Shown here in pieces: positions 9,246 to 16,314 of a DNA stretch of 29,149 nucleotides. The notes under the pieces were generated by a model. That model saw only the letters and a program-made list of their open reading frames with translations, did not search any database and was not told where the DNA came from. Made by a program: the position numbers and the translations under genes. Each line of letters opens with the position of its first letter. Positions within the stretch are counted from its first letter, which is position 1. The stretch is from a virus: the IMG/VR virus record IMGVR_UViG_3300044675_001188, positions 1 through 29,149 of that record; one strand, written 5' to 3'.

Positions 9246-10994
9246 TTATCTTCTTACTACTGTCCTTGCACTAGCACTTGCCCTACCACCTGCACTTAGA
9301 CTAGATAAAAGACTTTGCAATCCACCACCTTGTGGTGGTTGTGAAGGTAAGCCTCCTACTGGACCTGCGGGAGCAGGGGACGTTTGCTCAACCATTTGTT
9401 CGGTACCAGCAGGAGGTAATTCTGGGGTAAAGATATCTTCAATCGCATCTTCAATTGATATTCCCTTTTGACGGGCTTTAATTACTTGTGCGATTTTCTT
9501 TACGATATCAGATGCATCCCCACCTGATGCTGCTAGTTGTGGAATTGCTTGTGTGTATGCCTGTAGTGAACCTACTAATGCATTACGCATTTCTTCCACT
9601 TCAATTTTTTCTTGTTCTTGGGTTACGTTAATACCAAATGGTAGTTCACGCATAGCCATATCTTTAGAAATTAATTTACCGCCAAGTGCTTGTAGCATGA
9701 AGATAAGTCCCTGTGCTGGGTTAAGACCAGCAAGCATGCCATAACGAACATCGGCTGAGTAGTCACCCTTAATATCTTTTGAAGGTGTGTACTCTAAAGA
9801 GTACGGAGAACCAGCATCAACACCACGAATTGTTTTAACAAAATTAAATAATGTTTCATCCATCTCGAAACAGACAGAGATAACATCTTTAAGAGCAGAA
9901 GCAAAGATTGCTTGGGCTGATTTAACCTGTGTATCAAAGCCACCCATAAGCGCTTGAACGCCTTGTCCCGTGACTATTGATGCATCTATGTTTCCAGTTC
10001 TTGATTCTGGATAACGTGTACCAGTACGCAACTCATTAAGTAATACTTGTTGCTCAGTGAACGCACCTGGTGGAATATTTAAATCTACACGGCGCACACC
10101 TGCTGGTGAGTTGGTGCGGATGATTGCATCTCCACCCAACTGTAGTTCTTGAACATCGCCTGGTACAACAATTGGTGCCTGTACTGATTTCTCTGCTGCT
10201 TCCATCGCAAGTAATGCGAACCTATTACGAAGTAGTTGGATACCTAGTACGTCATCAAATTGACCACGCATCTCACCGTCTAGTGATGGACGCTTTGCCA
10301 CCACAACTTGCATTTTACCAAGTGGGTTTTTGACTTGAGATAAAACTAGATTATTCCGTGATGGAATAAAGATGGTTGATTGGTCTTTATCGTAATAACG
10401 AATAAGGTCAATACGTGCATCTAGGTTCTGCTCATAACGGTCAGCACCTAATAGTTGAATCTCAAACTCAGGATACTGTGCAACCAGTTCCGCAAGTGTA
10501 AGTGAGTATTTCTTTGCAAAGGCAATACAACGTCCGTAGCGGTCAAACTCTGGGTAAGCCCCAATCGGACTTTCTATTCGGATACGTGGTAGCCCTGCTT
10601 CTTCGTCTAATTCAACAATGAATGGGACGAAACCAAATGTGATGTATTGGTCTGCACCTTGATACATCTGTACTTGTAAATCTGAATTACTAAAATAATT
10701 TGTTGCAATACGTGTGCGCTTGTCAGCAAAGACTCTTGCTCTATCTGATACTTGATTTGCTGCAGAACAATTTACTGCTGGCAGTGGAGCCATTACCTCT
10801 GATAGGTCACGAGCAACAATGTCAATAAAGTTTGCTACTACGTTAGCGTCTACACCCTCTGGAAAAAACTCAGGGTATACCTGTGATATCTGTCCTTTAC
10901 GCACAGCAAGTACATCTAGTTGTCTACGGTCTCGGTCTACTGAACGTGAACGTAAAGATTCTACTCTTGCAGATATTTGGCTTACTGATAACAA
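9246..10994 (-). CDS. Phage portal protein
   Basis: The 582-residue protein would form the dodecameric ring at the capsid vertex through which DNA is packaged and ejected. The evidence is length, position after the terminase, and overall character. There is a helical N-terminus, then a mixed region (around YFSNSDLQVQMYQGADQYITFGFVPFI, cited here by its QMYQGADQYI core), and a helical segment with ALKDVISVCFEMDETLF as in stem/wing portal domains. The C-terminus is disordered and Pro/Gly/Gln-rich, with a basic tail. The start is TTG at 10994, placed by AAGAAAGG in the end of the preceding gene. That gene's stop directly abuts the TTG. No ATG closer than this keeps the conserved N-terminus. Confidence 0.85.
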   Translation of the reverse strand: MLSVSQISARVESLRSRSVDRDRRQLDVLAVRKGQISQVYPEFFPEGVDANVVANFIDIVARDLSEVMAPLPAVNCSAANQVSDRARVFADKRTRIATNYFSNSDLQVQMYQGADQYITFGFVPFIVELDEEAGLPRIRIESPIGAYPEFDRYGRCIAFAKKYSLTLAELVAQYPEFEIQLLGADRYEQNLDARIDLIRYYDKDQSTIFIPSRNNLVLSQVKNPLGKMQVVVAKRPSLDGEMRGQFDDVLGIQLLRNRFALLAMEAAEKSVQAPIVVPGDVQELQLGGDAIIRTNSPAGVRRVDLNIPPGAFTEQQVLLNELRTGTRYPESRTGNIDASIVTGQGVQALMGGFDTQVKSAQAIFASALKDVISVCFEMDETLFNFVKTIRGVDAGSPYSLEYTPSKDIKGDYSADVRYGMLAGLNPAQGLIFMLQALGGKLISKDMAMRELPFGINVTQEQEKIEVEEMRNALVGSLQAYTQAIPQLAASGGDASDIVKKIAQVIKARQKGISIEDAIEDIFTPELPPAGTEQMVEQTSPAPAGPVGGLPSQPPQGGGLQSLLSSLSAGGRASASARTVVRR

Positions 10995-11222
10995 TTATTT
11001 GCCTTTCTTAAGATACTTATTTGTATCTATCGGCTTTCCAGTTTTTCTTTCAATTTCTTTAAATGTTTTTTTCTTAAGTTTTGCAATAAATTCAGGAGAG
11101 GCTCTACCACCACGCTCTGCTAATTCTTTTTCTCTTTTAGCCTCAGCACCACGAATTTGATAAGTCTTTTGCTTGTTAGTTAATTTCTTAACACCCTTGA
11201 TTATTTTTTTAGGATTAGCCAT
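10995..11222 (-). CDS. Small very basic late protein (75 aa)
   Basis: This is a Lys-rich, helical protein with a strongly positive charge along its whole length. It starts MANPKKIIKGVKK, very like the MANPIKLVKAVKK start of the 106-residue protein two genes upstream, so the two may be paralogous or share a targeting or binding signal. No known domain is recognised. It is the last of four basic proteins between terminase and portal and ends directly at the portal's TTG start. Binding of DNA or of the acidic portal/terminase surface is a reasonable inference. Confidence 0.65.
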   Translation of the reverse strand: MANPKKIIKGVKKLTNKQKTYQIRGAEAKREKELAERGGRASPEFIAKLKKKTFKEIERKTGKPIDTNKYLKKGK

Positions 11223-11815
11223 TATCTACTACGTCTATTTCTTTTTTCTACTTGCTTAACTTTCTTTTCTGCTGTTTTAATTTCTCGTAATGCTTTAATA
11301 ACTCTACGGTCTGCTTCTTGTTGTTGCACTTTAAAAGCAAGTGGATTTACTCCACCAGTATTATAATCACGCTTACCTACTTCACGTAAAATACTAGTTT
11401 CTAATTTTGATAAAGGCTTTGGACGTGGCTCACGCTCTTCTATCTTAGAACTAGATTTTAAACCTGCTGGACGATTCTTAGGTCCAGGTGGATTAATTGG
11501 TCCAGTATATTTTTTACCTTTACGTTCAGGAACACCAGTTCCTTCTCTAACTGCTCTATTAATTCTTTCTTGATAAATACTACGCTTGCCAGGAGGTGGT
11601 GTAATTTTTTTAACAGAAAGGTCTCTAGGAACTTTTGTTGGTCTAGTTGGAATAGTTCCGCCAGAACGTTTAAGAGCACTCATGCCACCAATAGGTTTAC
11701 GTGCTTCTCTAGCAACCTCACGGGCTTCTCCACGAGGAATCTTTGCTACTTTTTTCTTAGCAATATCAGCAAGACGTTTCTTAGCAATGATGCTTGCAAT
11801 CTTTGAGACAGCCAT
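11222..11815 (-). CDS. Basic, Pro-rich late protein (197 aa)
   Basis: The protein is rich in Lys, Arg and Pro, with a basic helical N-terminus (IIAKKRLADIAKKKVAK), a proline-rich disordered middle (residues about 60-130) and a charged helical C-terminus ending in KRNRRSR. There are no Cys and no enzyme motifs. The ATG overlaps the stop of the 70-residue gene by one base. The composition resembles histone-like or nucleoid-type proteins and some virion DNA-binding proteins. A role in DNA packaging or condensation is inferred from charge and position only. Confidence 0.6.
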   Translation of the reverse strand: MAVSKIASIIAKKRLADIAKKKVAKIPRGEAREVAREARKPIGGMSALKRSGGTIPTRPTKVPRDLSVKKITPPPGKRSIYQERINRAVREGTGVPERKGKKYTGPINPPGPKNRPAGLKSSSKIEEREPRPKPLSKLETSILREVGKRDYNTGGVNPLAFKVQQQEADRRVIKALREIKTAEKKVKQVEKRNRRSR

Positions 11816-12027
11816 TATCTACCCATATTCTTATAAGTCTTACCTACAAACCTTGAACCCTTTTTAACAATACCACCTACTGCACGAGTGGCTTTAGCCC
11901 ATGGCACTGCATACATAGCAGCATCTCCTATGGTTTTAGGAATAAACAAATCGGAAAGTACTGGAGCAACTGGAGATGTTTTAGATTTTTTAAAAGCACC
12001 AGGTGCCATCTTCTTAGACTTAGCCAT
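11815..12027 (-). CDS. Small basic late protein (70 aa)
   Basis: The N-terminus is Lys-rich (MAKSKKMAPGAFKKSK). A short hydrophobic/amphipathic middle follows (around SDLFIPKTIGDAAMYAVPW), then a basic C-terminus (GKTYKNMGR). It is coupled to both neighbours by TAATG overlaps. No family is recognised. It could be a minor virion protein with a membrane- or portal-binding helix. It is kept as a real gene because of its tight fit in the operon. Confidence 0.6.
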   Translation of the reverse strand: MAKSKKMAPGAFKKSKTSPVAPVLSDLFIPKTIGDAAMYAVPWAKATRAVGGIVKKGSRFVGKTYKNMGR

Positions 12028-12347
12028 TACTTCATACCCTTTGGCCAGTTAACTTTACTTCCCATACTTCCACCACGGACACGATTGGGGCGAGCAGGCT
12101 TTGAAAGTTTAAGCGCATTTTCTGTACTTATTCCAAAAGTGCCACTCTTTTTACCTGTATCCTTTGCAAATTGATTATATGCTTCGTCCCAATATTGATA
12201 ATTCTTTTTTTCTTTATCATGTAAAACACTTTTAGAACCAGATTTAATTTTATTAGCAGCCTTAAGTCCACGCTTGTTTGCATTAGATGCAGATTTCTTT
12301 GCTGCTGCTTTCTTAACTGCTTTAACTAACTTGATTGGATTTGCCAT
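12027..12347 (-). CDS. Small basic late protein (106 aa)
   Basis: The first 45 residues are Lys/Ala/Ser-rich (MANPIKLVKAVKKAAAKK) and resemble the lysine-rich tail of a histone H1-like protein. The second half has a short mixed segment (NYQYWDEAYNQFAKDTG) and a basic Gly/Arg end. It shares its N-terminal pattern MANPxKxxKxVKK with the 75-residue protein before the portal. It is the first gene after the terminase, separated from it by nine bases. The function is unknown. DNA binding is inferred from composition. Confidence 0.6.
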   Translation of the reverse strand: MANPIKLVKAVKKAAAKKSASNANKRGLKAANKIKSGSKSVLHDKEKKNYQYWDEAYNQFAKDTGKKSGTFGISTENALKLSKPARPNRVRGGSMGSKVNWPKGMK

Positions 12348-12356
12348 AGTGCGTCC

Positions 12357-14249
12357 TTATCCGTATTGTTCGGCCCATTGTTCTGAAAAGGCTTCATCTA
12401 GGTTGATTGTGTATCTTTGTGCTGACTGTGCTCTAGTTGTCCATCTGTTAGATGAAAACTTTTGCAAATGATTTGTTTGCTGCATGAACTCCCGTGCTCT
12501 AAGCACAGCAAACCATAACGCCATAACGCAGTCAGTCTTGCCCCTGCTATTAGGTTTCCAAGTTATCAACTGCTGAGTAAGGGACTTAAGTCCTTCAGAG
12601 TCAGTAGTAGATGGTAGTTCAATCATATTATTCTTTTGGAACTTCTCTTCTCGCATGGTTCCAAATAGGGTAGACATAGATGCTACACCGAATGCTGCGT
12701 CCCACTTATTTTTGTTAGTAACATGAGATTCAAGTCTTACACCATACATACCAAGCCATTGCCGCAAGTCATCATCTAATGAGTATGCCTTCTGGTGGGC
12801 GTTGATTTCTACTCTAAATTCTTGTGGCTTGTATTTCAATACAAGTTCTTCTATCGTACTTCGAATTTTTTGGGGAGTAGGTTCTGCCATGTTCACGCAG
12901 TCTAAAACATATATCCTAGAATCTATTCTGTTGTAAGTGATTACAACAAATGCTGCGTGGGCTTTATCTCCCATGGCAGGGTCAAATCCAATAATTGTGT
13001 AACCTTCTACCGCAGTCGGATGTCCCACGCCGCCTTGGCGCAATGGACCTTTTCTGCGTTGACCGTTGGTACTACCTTGCACCAAAGCGGGTGGGAAGAT
13101 GGAATCTTCTTCGACATCCTCCTGCTGATATACCAAGGCCCATGTTGATGGTGTTACCTCACTACGTCTTCTCTTTAATGCTAAGCCATCCCATTTCGGG
13201 AAGAGTCCTTCTTCGTCAGGTTCTTCAGAATCCCCATCCCAAGGAACATCCGATTTAGGCCAGAGCGTCTTCCAGTCTTTAGGGTCTTCCGAATACTCAA
13301 GAACAGCAGGCATGCCCATATAAGTAAAAGGGCTTTTACCACCAGACCAGTGCTTGGTCTCACGGAGTTCTTTGTAGAAGTCTTGCGCTGCAATTCGTGT
13401 CCCTACGATTAGTAACTTACCATTTTTACCCAGACGGGTAATAACTTCTTTTTGTAGCCAGTTGATTTGCTTTTCCCATTCATGGGCGTTGGCTGTTGTA
13501 ATACAGTCATCAAGAATGATGAGGTCAGCACGTGCTCCATAAATCTGCCCACCCATACCAAGTGCTTGGATGGTGGGGTCCTTCTCGCTAGAATTTCTAG
13601 CATCGCTCCCAAGGTAAACGGTGTCAACTCGCCAAGTGTCTGAATCTTCTTTCCAACCACCTTCAGGGCCAAAAGTTGTTTGCAACTTTAACCAGCGTGG
13701 ATGGGAGAGTCTCTGCTTGATGGCGTACACGAATTCACGTGCCTTGACCAGCGTTTTAGAAACCACGATAATGCGGATATTTGGATTGAGAGCGATACGG
13801 TATGTGGAGTAGTTTACGGTGACTACGGTACTCTTGGCGTGCTCAGGTGGCACGTTAACCAATAGACGGGCTGGGTCACCCTTTTCGTAAACCATACTAG
13901 GGTGGAGCCACGAAGGCTCTCTATCCTCTAGTAAGTCAATCCAATCTTGATGGTGTGGAAATAATCTTTGATTTAAGAATATCTCAGAAAACTGGGGGAA
14001 ATCTATTTCCTCTTTTGGGATACCTAGGGCTGCTAAAGAAGCATCCTTTGCGGTGGCTTTAGCCTCTGTCAGGTCGGCTGCAAATTTTTTGTCCCTGAGC
14101 ATCCAGATTCTGACGGTGTCTGGTTTCTTGCCACACATCTCCATAGCCTTATGGACAGAGTGGCCTTCGGCCACCAAGGCTAGAACTTTAGCCTTTGCTC
14201 CTGCCATAGCAAGAGATTTAGGGTTAGTACCCCCCTTTTCAAAACTCAT
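12357..14249 (-). CDS. terL: Terminase large subunit with N-terminal helix-turn-helix
   Basis: This is the motor and nuclease that cuts and pumps phage DNA into the prohead. Residues about 15-65 form a helix-turn-helix segment (AEGHSVHKAMEMCGKKPDTV), like the DNA-recognition part of a small terminase subunit. The ATPase carries a Walker A variant, VPPEHAKST, near 133-141 and Walker B LIILDD near 243-248. The RNase H-like nuclease domain starts at GFDPAMGD with a likely metal-binding Asp near 423. The length of 630 aa is long for a TerL, explained by the added N-terminal domain. ATG at 14249 has AGGA in good position. By eye this gene is richer in G+C than the genes downstream of it. No separate small terminase is visible in the window. 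Confidence 0.93.
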   Translation of the reverse strand: MSFEKGGTNPKSLAMAGAKAKVLALVAEGHSVHKAMEMCGKKPDTVRIWMLRDKKFAADLTEAKATAKDASLAALGIPKEEIDFPQFSEIFLNQRLFPHHQDWIDLLEDREPSWLHPSMVYEKGDPARLLVNVPPEHAKSTVVTVNYSTYRIALNPNIRIIVVSKTLVKAREFVYAIKQRLSHPRWLKLQTTFGPEGGWKEDSDTWRVDTVYLGSDARNSSEKDPTIQALGMGGQIYGARADLIILDDCITTANAHEWEKQINWLQKEVITRLGKNGKLLIVGTRIAAQDFYKELRETKHWSGGKSPFTYMGMPAVLEYSEDPKDWKTLWPKSDVPWDGDSEEPDEEGLFPKWDGLALKRRRSEVTPSTWALVYQQEDVEEDSIFPPALVQGSTNGQRRKGPLRQGGVGHPTAVEGYTIIGFDPAMGDKAHAAFVVITYNRIDSRIYVLDCVNMAEPTPQKIRSTIEELVLKYKPQEFRVEINAHQKAYSLDDDLRQWLGMYGVRLESHVTNKNKWDAAFGVASMSTLFGTMREEKFQKNNMIELPSTTDSEGLKSLTQQLITWKPNSRGKTDCVMALWFAVLRAREFMQQTNHLQKFSSNRWTTRAQSAQRYTINLDEAFSEQWAEQYG

Positions 14250-14275
14250 AGTCCTGTCCCGTTTTCATTAGTTGT

Positions 14276-14357
14276 AACAGTTCTTAAGTACAGTCTGTAA
14301 CGCAAGTCCCCCAAGGACTTGCTACTGTTAAAAACAGAAACAGTCTCTATACTGTTT
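14276..14357. promoter_or_regulatory. Cluster of ACAGT/ACTGT inverted sites upstream of the terminase
   Basis: Within 82 bases the word ACAGT or its complement occurs repeatedly: AACAGT at 14276, ACAGTCTGT at 14290-14298, CTGTT-AAA-AACAG at 14325-14337, and a perfect inverted repeat AAACAGT-CTCTAT-ACTGTTT at 14338-14357. The last contains TATACT (14349-14354). Such clustering just ahead of the late operon suggests operators for a dimeric regulator controlling leftward, and perhaps rightward, transcription. No convincing -35/-10 pair was found on the leftward strand. Confidence 0.4.
14302..14322. repeat. Perfect 8-bp hairpin inside the operator cluster
   Basis: GCAAGTCC (14302-14309) and GGACTTGC (14315-14322) are perfect inverted repeats around a five-base loop. 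No T-run follows on either side, so a terminator is unlikely. It lies between two ACAGT/ACTGT elements and could be a protein binding site or an RNA hairpin in the 5' leader of the terminase transcript. Confidence 0.5.
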
Positions 14358-14556
14358 AATCCGTCCAAAGGCCTAAAACGGACACTTTTATTTAAAGTAT
14401 TTTTTTATTAGCCCAAAAATCAGTATAAAATAGGACAAAAGGATACTGGTATGGGGGATATACCTTGTACGGGAAAATCTTTATTGCTGATACATATACT
14501 ACTTCTACTCTCCATTAATCACTCTGGGGTCAATACGACTCAGCCTACATCACATA
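14358..14556. other. Non-coding divergent region: AT-rich stretch and possible rightward promoter
   Basis: This stretch has no credible gene. About 14385-14437 is very AT-rich, with a long T-run and TATAAAAT, and could be an easily opened origin or promoter region. TATACT at 14495-14500 is a possible -10 for rightward transcription, but no good -35 lies 16-18 bases before it. GGTAT/ATACC form a small inverted repeat near 14448-14465. An 11-base word matching the core of T7-type promoters (AATACGACTCA) is at 14532-14542. Confidence 0.3.
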
Positions 14557-14802
14557 CAGGACCTGGTTGTCCTGATTAGAGAGACGCTGAGCGGATAGCA
14601 GTCTTCGGCGCAGGCCATTAGTAAATGGGCGCCTCAGTTAATAATAAATTTCGTGCTGACATGGCAGTAAAGCCCATGGAAAGACTGGGCTTGACAGCCA
14701 TGTAATGTGGGACTTGTTGTTAGTAAATAACTAATAACCGCATGGGATTTTCCCCTGCGCTTAGTGCTAGGGGAAAAGTCCCCTAGTGTAAAGGAGATAA
14801 TC
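14557..14802 (+). ncRNA. Highly structured leader RNA before the SSB-like gene
   Basis: Six hairpins follow one another. (1) CAGGAC/GTCCTG, 14557-14574. (2) GGCGC-CCATT with AGTA loop and AATGG-GCGCC, bulge AGG, 14607-14633. (3) Outer ACATGGC/GCCATGT and inner AAGCCCA/TGGGCTT, 14659-14703. (4) GTTGTTAGT/ACTAATAAC, nine pairs with one G-U, 14716-14738. (5) CGCA-GGG/CCC-TGCG, 14739-14759. (6) CTAGGGG/CCCCTAG, 14767-14786, ending three bases before AAAGGAG. TTTTCCCCT (14748-14756) can also pair perfectly with AGGGGAAAA (14769-14777). That pairing excludes hairpins 5 and 6, as expected of a switch. No known riboswitch class was recognised. A replication origin or DNA-level structure is an alternative. 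Confidence 0.55.
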
Positions 14803-15105
14803 ATGAATAAGTTCTCATTTGAGAATGCCCGTGTTAACAAGGTCTGGGATAACAAGAACCGTTTTAATCTTGGTATCCTTGACAGCAGAGCAGTTGCTCA
14901 ACCAGACGGTTCCTACCAATCCGTCTTCGTTGCTTCCCGCATCGTGACTACTGCTAACCCTGACCACCTTGAGTTCATCCGCAAAAATCTTGTGGATACC
15001 TCAGACGCAGTGGTCAACATCAGTGGTTACATGGAAACCAAGGCTGGCAAAAAGCCTGGCACTTGGTATGACAACCTCGTAATCACAGACATCGCACTGG
15101 CCTAA
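14803..15105 (+). CDS. Probable single-stranded DNA-binding (OB-fold-like) protein
   Basis: The 100-residue protein is beta-rich with alternating hydrophobic residues. Its C-terminal half (VNISGYMETKAGKKPGTWYDN, quoted to 20 residues as VNISGYMETKAGKKPGTWYD) has the strand-loop-strand look of SSB-like OB folds. It would coat single-stranded DNA during phage replication. It lacks the acidic C-terminal tip of bacterial SSB. ATG at 14803 is chosen over an in-frame GTG at 14764 because AAAGGAG (14790-14796) fits it, and the GTG lies inside hairpin 6. It is the first gene of the rightward replication block, directly behind a structured leader. The identification is by pattern only and could be another small OB-fold protein. 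Confidence 0.55.
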   Translation: MNKFSFENARVNKVWDNKNRFNLGILDSRAVAQPDGSYQSVFVASRIVTTANPDHLEFIRKNLVDTSDAVVNISGYMETKAGKKPGTWYDNLVITDIALA

Positions 15106-15117
15106 TAAACCAGCCTG

Positions 15118-15606
15118 ATGACATCATTTGCTTTGTCATCTTCTACGCAGTCCTTCTCATGCTCACACGAGAATCCAGCCACTTGGTTGGATACTCGTGA
15201 TGAGTATTGCGTAGAATGTAATCTACTTCAAGAAGGTTCTAGTGTGGAACACGCACTAAACTTTCAACAGATTAATAGGAGTGAGCAGGAGTCAGAACCT
15301 GCTCAATCCGTTAACACACCTGATGAGAAAGGGTATGGCCATCAATGGACTAACCGTGATGGCGAATACCTAGAAGGTGTATACGATATAACCAATCGTC
15401 TTCCCAGTTGGTTATTCCTTGGCAAACATGTCTTCCCTATGTTTGAACCAGATGAGATGACTGCTTATCTGGCTCTTCCATCATGGGCAGTGGTATGTAA
15501 TAGGTGCCACTACCAAATCAATAAGTATATGGGATGTCTAACTTGTGAAGTATGTATCACAACATACTCATGGTCTGGCATACCATTTAACTACAAAATA
15601 GTATGA
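15118..15606 (+). CDS. Protein with two Cys-rich, probably zinc-binding clusters (162 aa)
   Basis: No family is recognised. An N-terminal cluster has Cys15, His17 and CVEC (31-34). A C-terminal cluster has CNRCH (127-131) and CLTCEVC (140-146). Both have the spacing of zinc ribbons. The middle is acidic (residues about 50-75) and then aromatic, without membrane segments. It starts 12 bases after the SSB-like gene with only a weak ribosome binding site, so it may be translated by coupling. A probable terminator follows. A regulatory or nucleic-acid-binding role is likely but unproven. Confidence 0.6.
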   Translation: MTSFALSSSTQSFSCSHENPATWLDTRDEYCVECNLLQEGSSVEHALNFQQINRSEQESEPAQSVNTPDEKGYGHQWTNRDGEYLEGVYDITNRLPSWLFLGKHVFPMFEPDEMTAYLALPSWAVVCNRCHYQINKYMGCLTCEVCITTYSWSGIPFNYKIV

Positions 15607-15612
15607 CAAATG

Positions 15613-15656
15613 GCAAGGTGGGGTTATTGCCTCACCTTGCTACCAAAAATTTTTTT
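15613..15656 (+). terminator. Probable rho-independent terminator
   Basis: GCAAGGTG (15613-15620) pairs with CACCTTGC (15633-15640), extended inward by two or three pairs. A seven-T run follows at 15650-15656. The run starts nine bases after the stem, with an A-run between, which weakens the call. A second perfect hairpin, TTTGCG/CGCAAA (15659-15674), follows at once. Together they may end or attenuate the first rightward transcript. Confidence 0.5.
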
Positions 15657-15714
15657 ATTTTGCGGGACCGCAAAGTAGGTTCATTGGATAACTACGAGTC
15701 GAACAGGAGTATGT

Positions 15715-15870
15715 ATGTATCTAGATACAGGAACAATGATAGGTATTATGATAGCCCTTATTGCTAGCATCTTGACCATTGGATATAGCATCTATATAAT
15801 CAAGACACAGAACGAAATCATTCAGCGCATGAGTGATGTATCTGCAACCAGACGCAAGATGGAAAGGTAG
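15715..15870 (+). CDS. Tiny single-pass membrane protein (51 aa)
   Basis: ATG at 15715 follows AGGAG with five bases of spacing. The protein has a short N-terminus, one hydrophobic segment (residues about 8-29, MIGIMIALIASILTIGYSIY), then a charged helical tail ending RRKMER. It resembles many tiny phage membrane proteins of unknown role (spanin-, holin- or host-membrane-modifying). It opens a run of four very short, mostly overlapping genes leading into the transglycosylase. Confidence 0.6.
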   Translation: MYLDTGTMIGIMIALIASILTIGYSIYIIKTQNEIIQRMSDVSATRRKMER

Positions 15871-15876
15871 ATAGCA

Positions 15877-16041
15877 ATGAGAACAGAACAAGAACTACTT
15901 AGAATCAAAGAAGCATTTGCCCTATCAACAATGGACATGCTTGATGTATTTGACGAGTTGCTTGCAACAGGCAGGCTATATGTAAACGATGAGCCAACAG
16001 TTAATGACCTCGCCAAAAATCAGGATGAATCCAATGCTTGA
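15877..16041 (+). CDS. Small acidic protein (54 aa)
   Basis: The ORF opens with ATG at 15877, six bases after the preceding stop. The protein is acidic and helical (MDMLDVFDELLATGRLYVND), without Cys or membrane segments. The 3' end overlaps the next gene. A weak AGATAGCA precedes the start, so coupling to the tiny membrane gene is likely. No family is recognised. It is supported by its fit between neighbours more than by its own signal. Confidence 0.5.
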   Translation: MRTEQELLRIKEAFALSTMDMLDVFDELLATGRLYVNDEPTVNDLAKNQDESNA

Positions 16042-16219
16042 CGAGGATACTCCCCAATGGGAGCACACCGTTTGGATTCTAGCCAAAGTTAGGTGCCGAA
16101 CCACACATATAAATATAGATACAGCAGGTGACGAAGCCCTTGATGACCCATCAGAGTGGCATGTGTTAGAGTTTGATAAGGGTGTTAAGCACAGCCAAGA
16201 GATTGTAAGGGTGAAATGA
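16025..16219 (+). CDS. Small acidic protein (about 64 aa)
   Basis: The core reads WEHTVWILAKVRCRTTHINI followed by an acidic segment (DEALDDPSEWHVLEFD). This looks like a small compact alpha/beta protein. Three in-frame ATGs are possible: 15989, 16025 and 16034. AGGA at 16022-16025 would serve 16034 best, while 16025 gives a short overlap with the previous gene. The stop overlaps the next start as ATGA-type coupling. The function is unknown. Confidence 0.55.
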   Translation: MNPMLDEDTPQWEHTVWILAKVRCRTTHINIDTAGDEALDDPSEWHVLEFDKGVKHSQEIVRVK

Positions 16220-16314
16220 TTGAACAAATCTTTGCAAGTTCATACCTCACAACGACACAATCCTGGACATTCTTATTACTCTTTGGATATATCACATGGA
16301 GGTTTATTAGATGA
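16216..16314 (+). CDS. Tiny membrane protein (32 aa)
   Basis: The ORF starts inside the previous stop (AAATGA) and its own stop lies inside the next start (AGATGAAG). This four-base ATGA overlap at both ends is typical of coupled genes. After a polar N-terminus it has one hydrophobic segment (residues about 17-30, SWTFLLLFGYITW) and a short basic end. Its size alone makes the call uncertain, but the double coupling argues for a real gene. It could assist the secreted transglycosylase that follows. Confidence 0.5.
   Translation: MIEQIFASSYLTTTQSWTFLLLFGYITWRFIR

Noticed and set aside
13409-13672. Open frame on the leftward strand inside the terminase
   Set aside because: It is an alternative frame of the terminase ATPase region with no ribosome binding site.
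14634-14855. Leftward open frame across the structured leader
   Set aside because: It crosses the hairpins and the start of the SSB-like gene, lacks a ribosome binding site and has no protein-like features.
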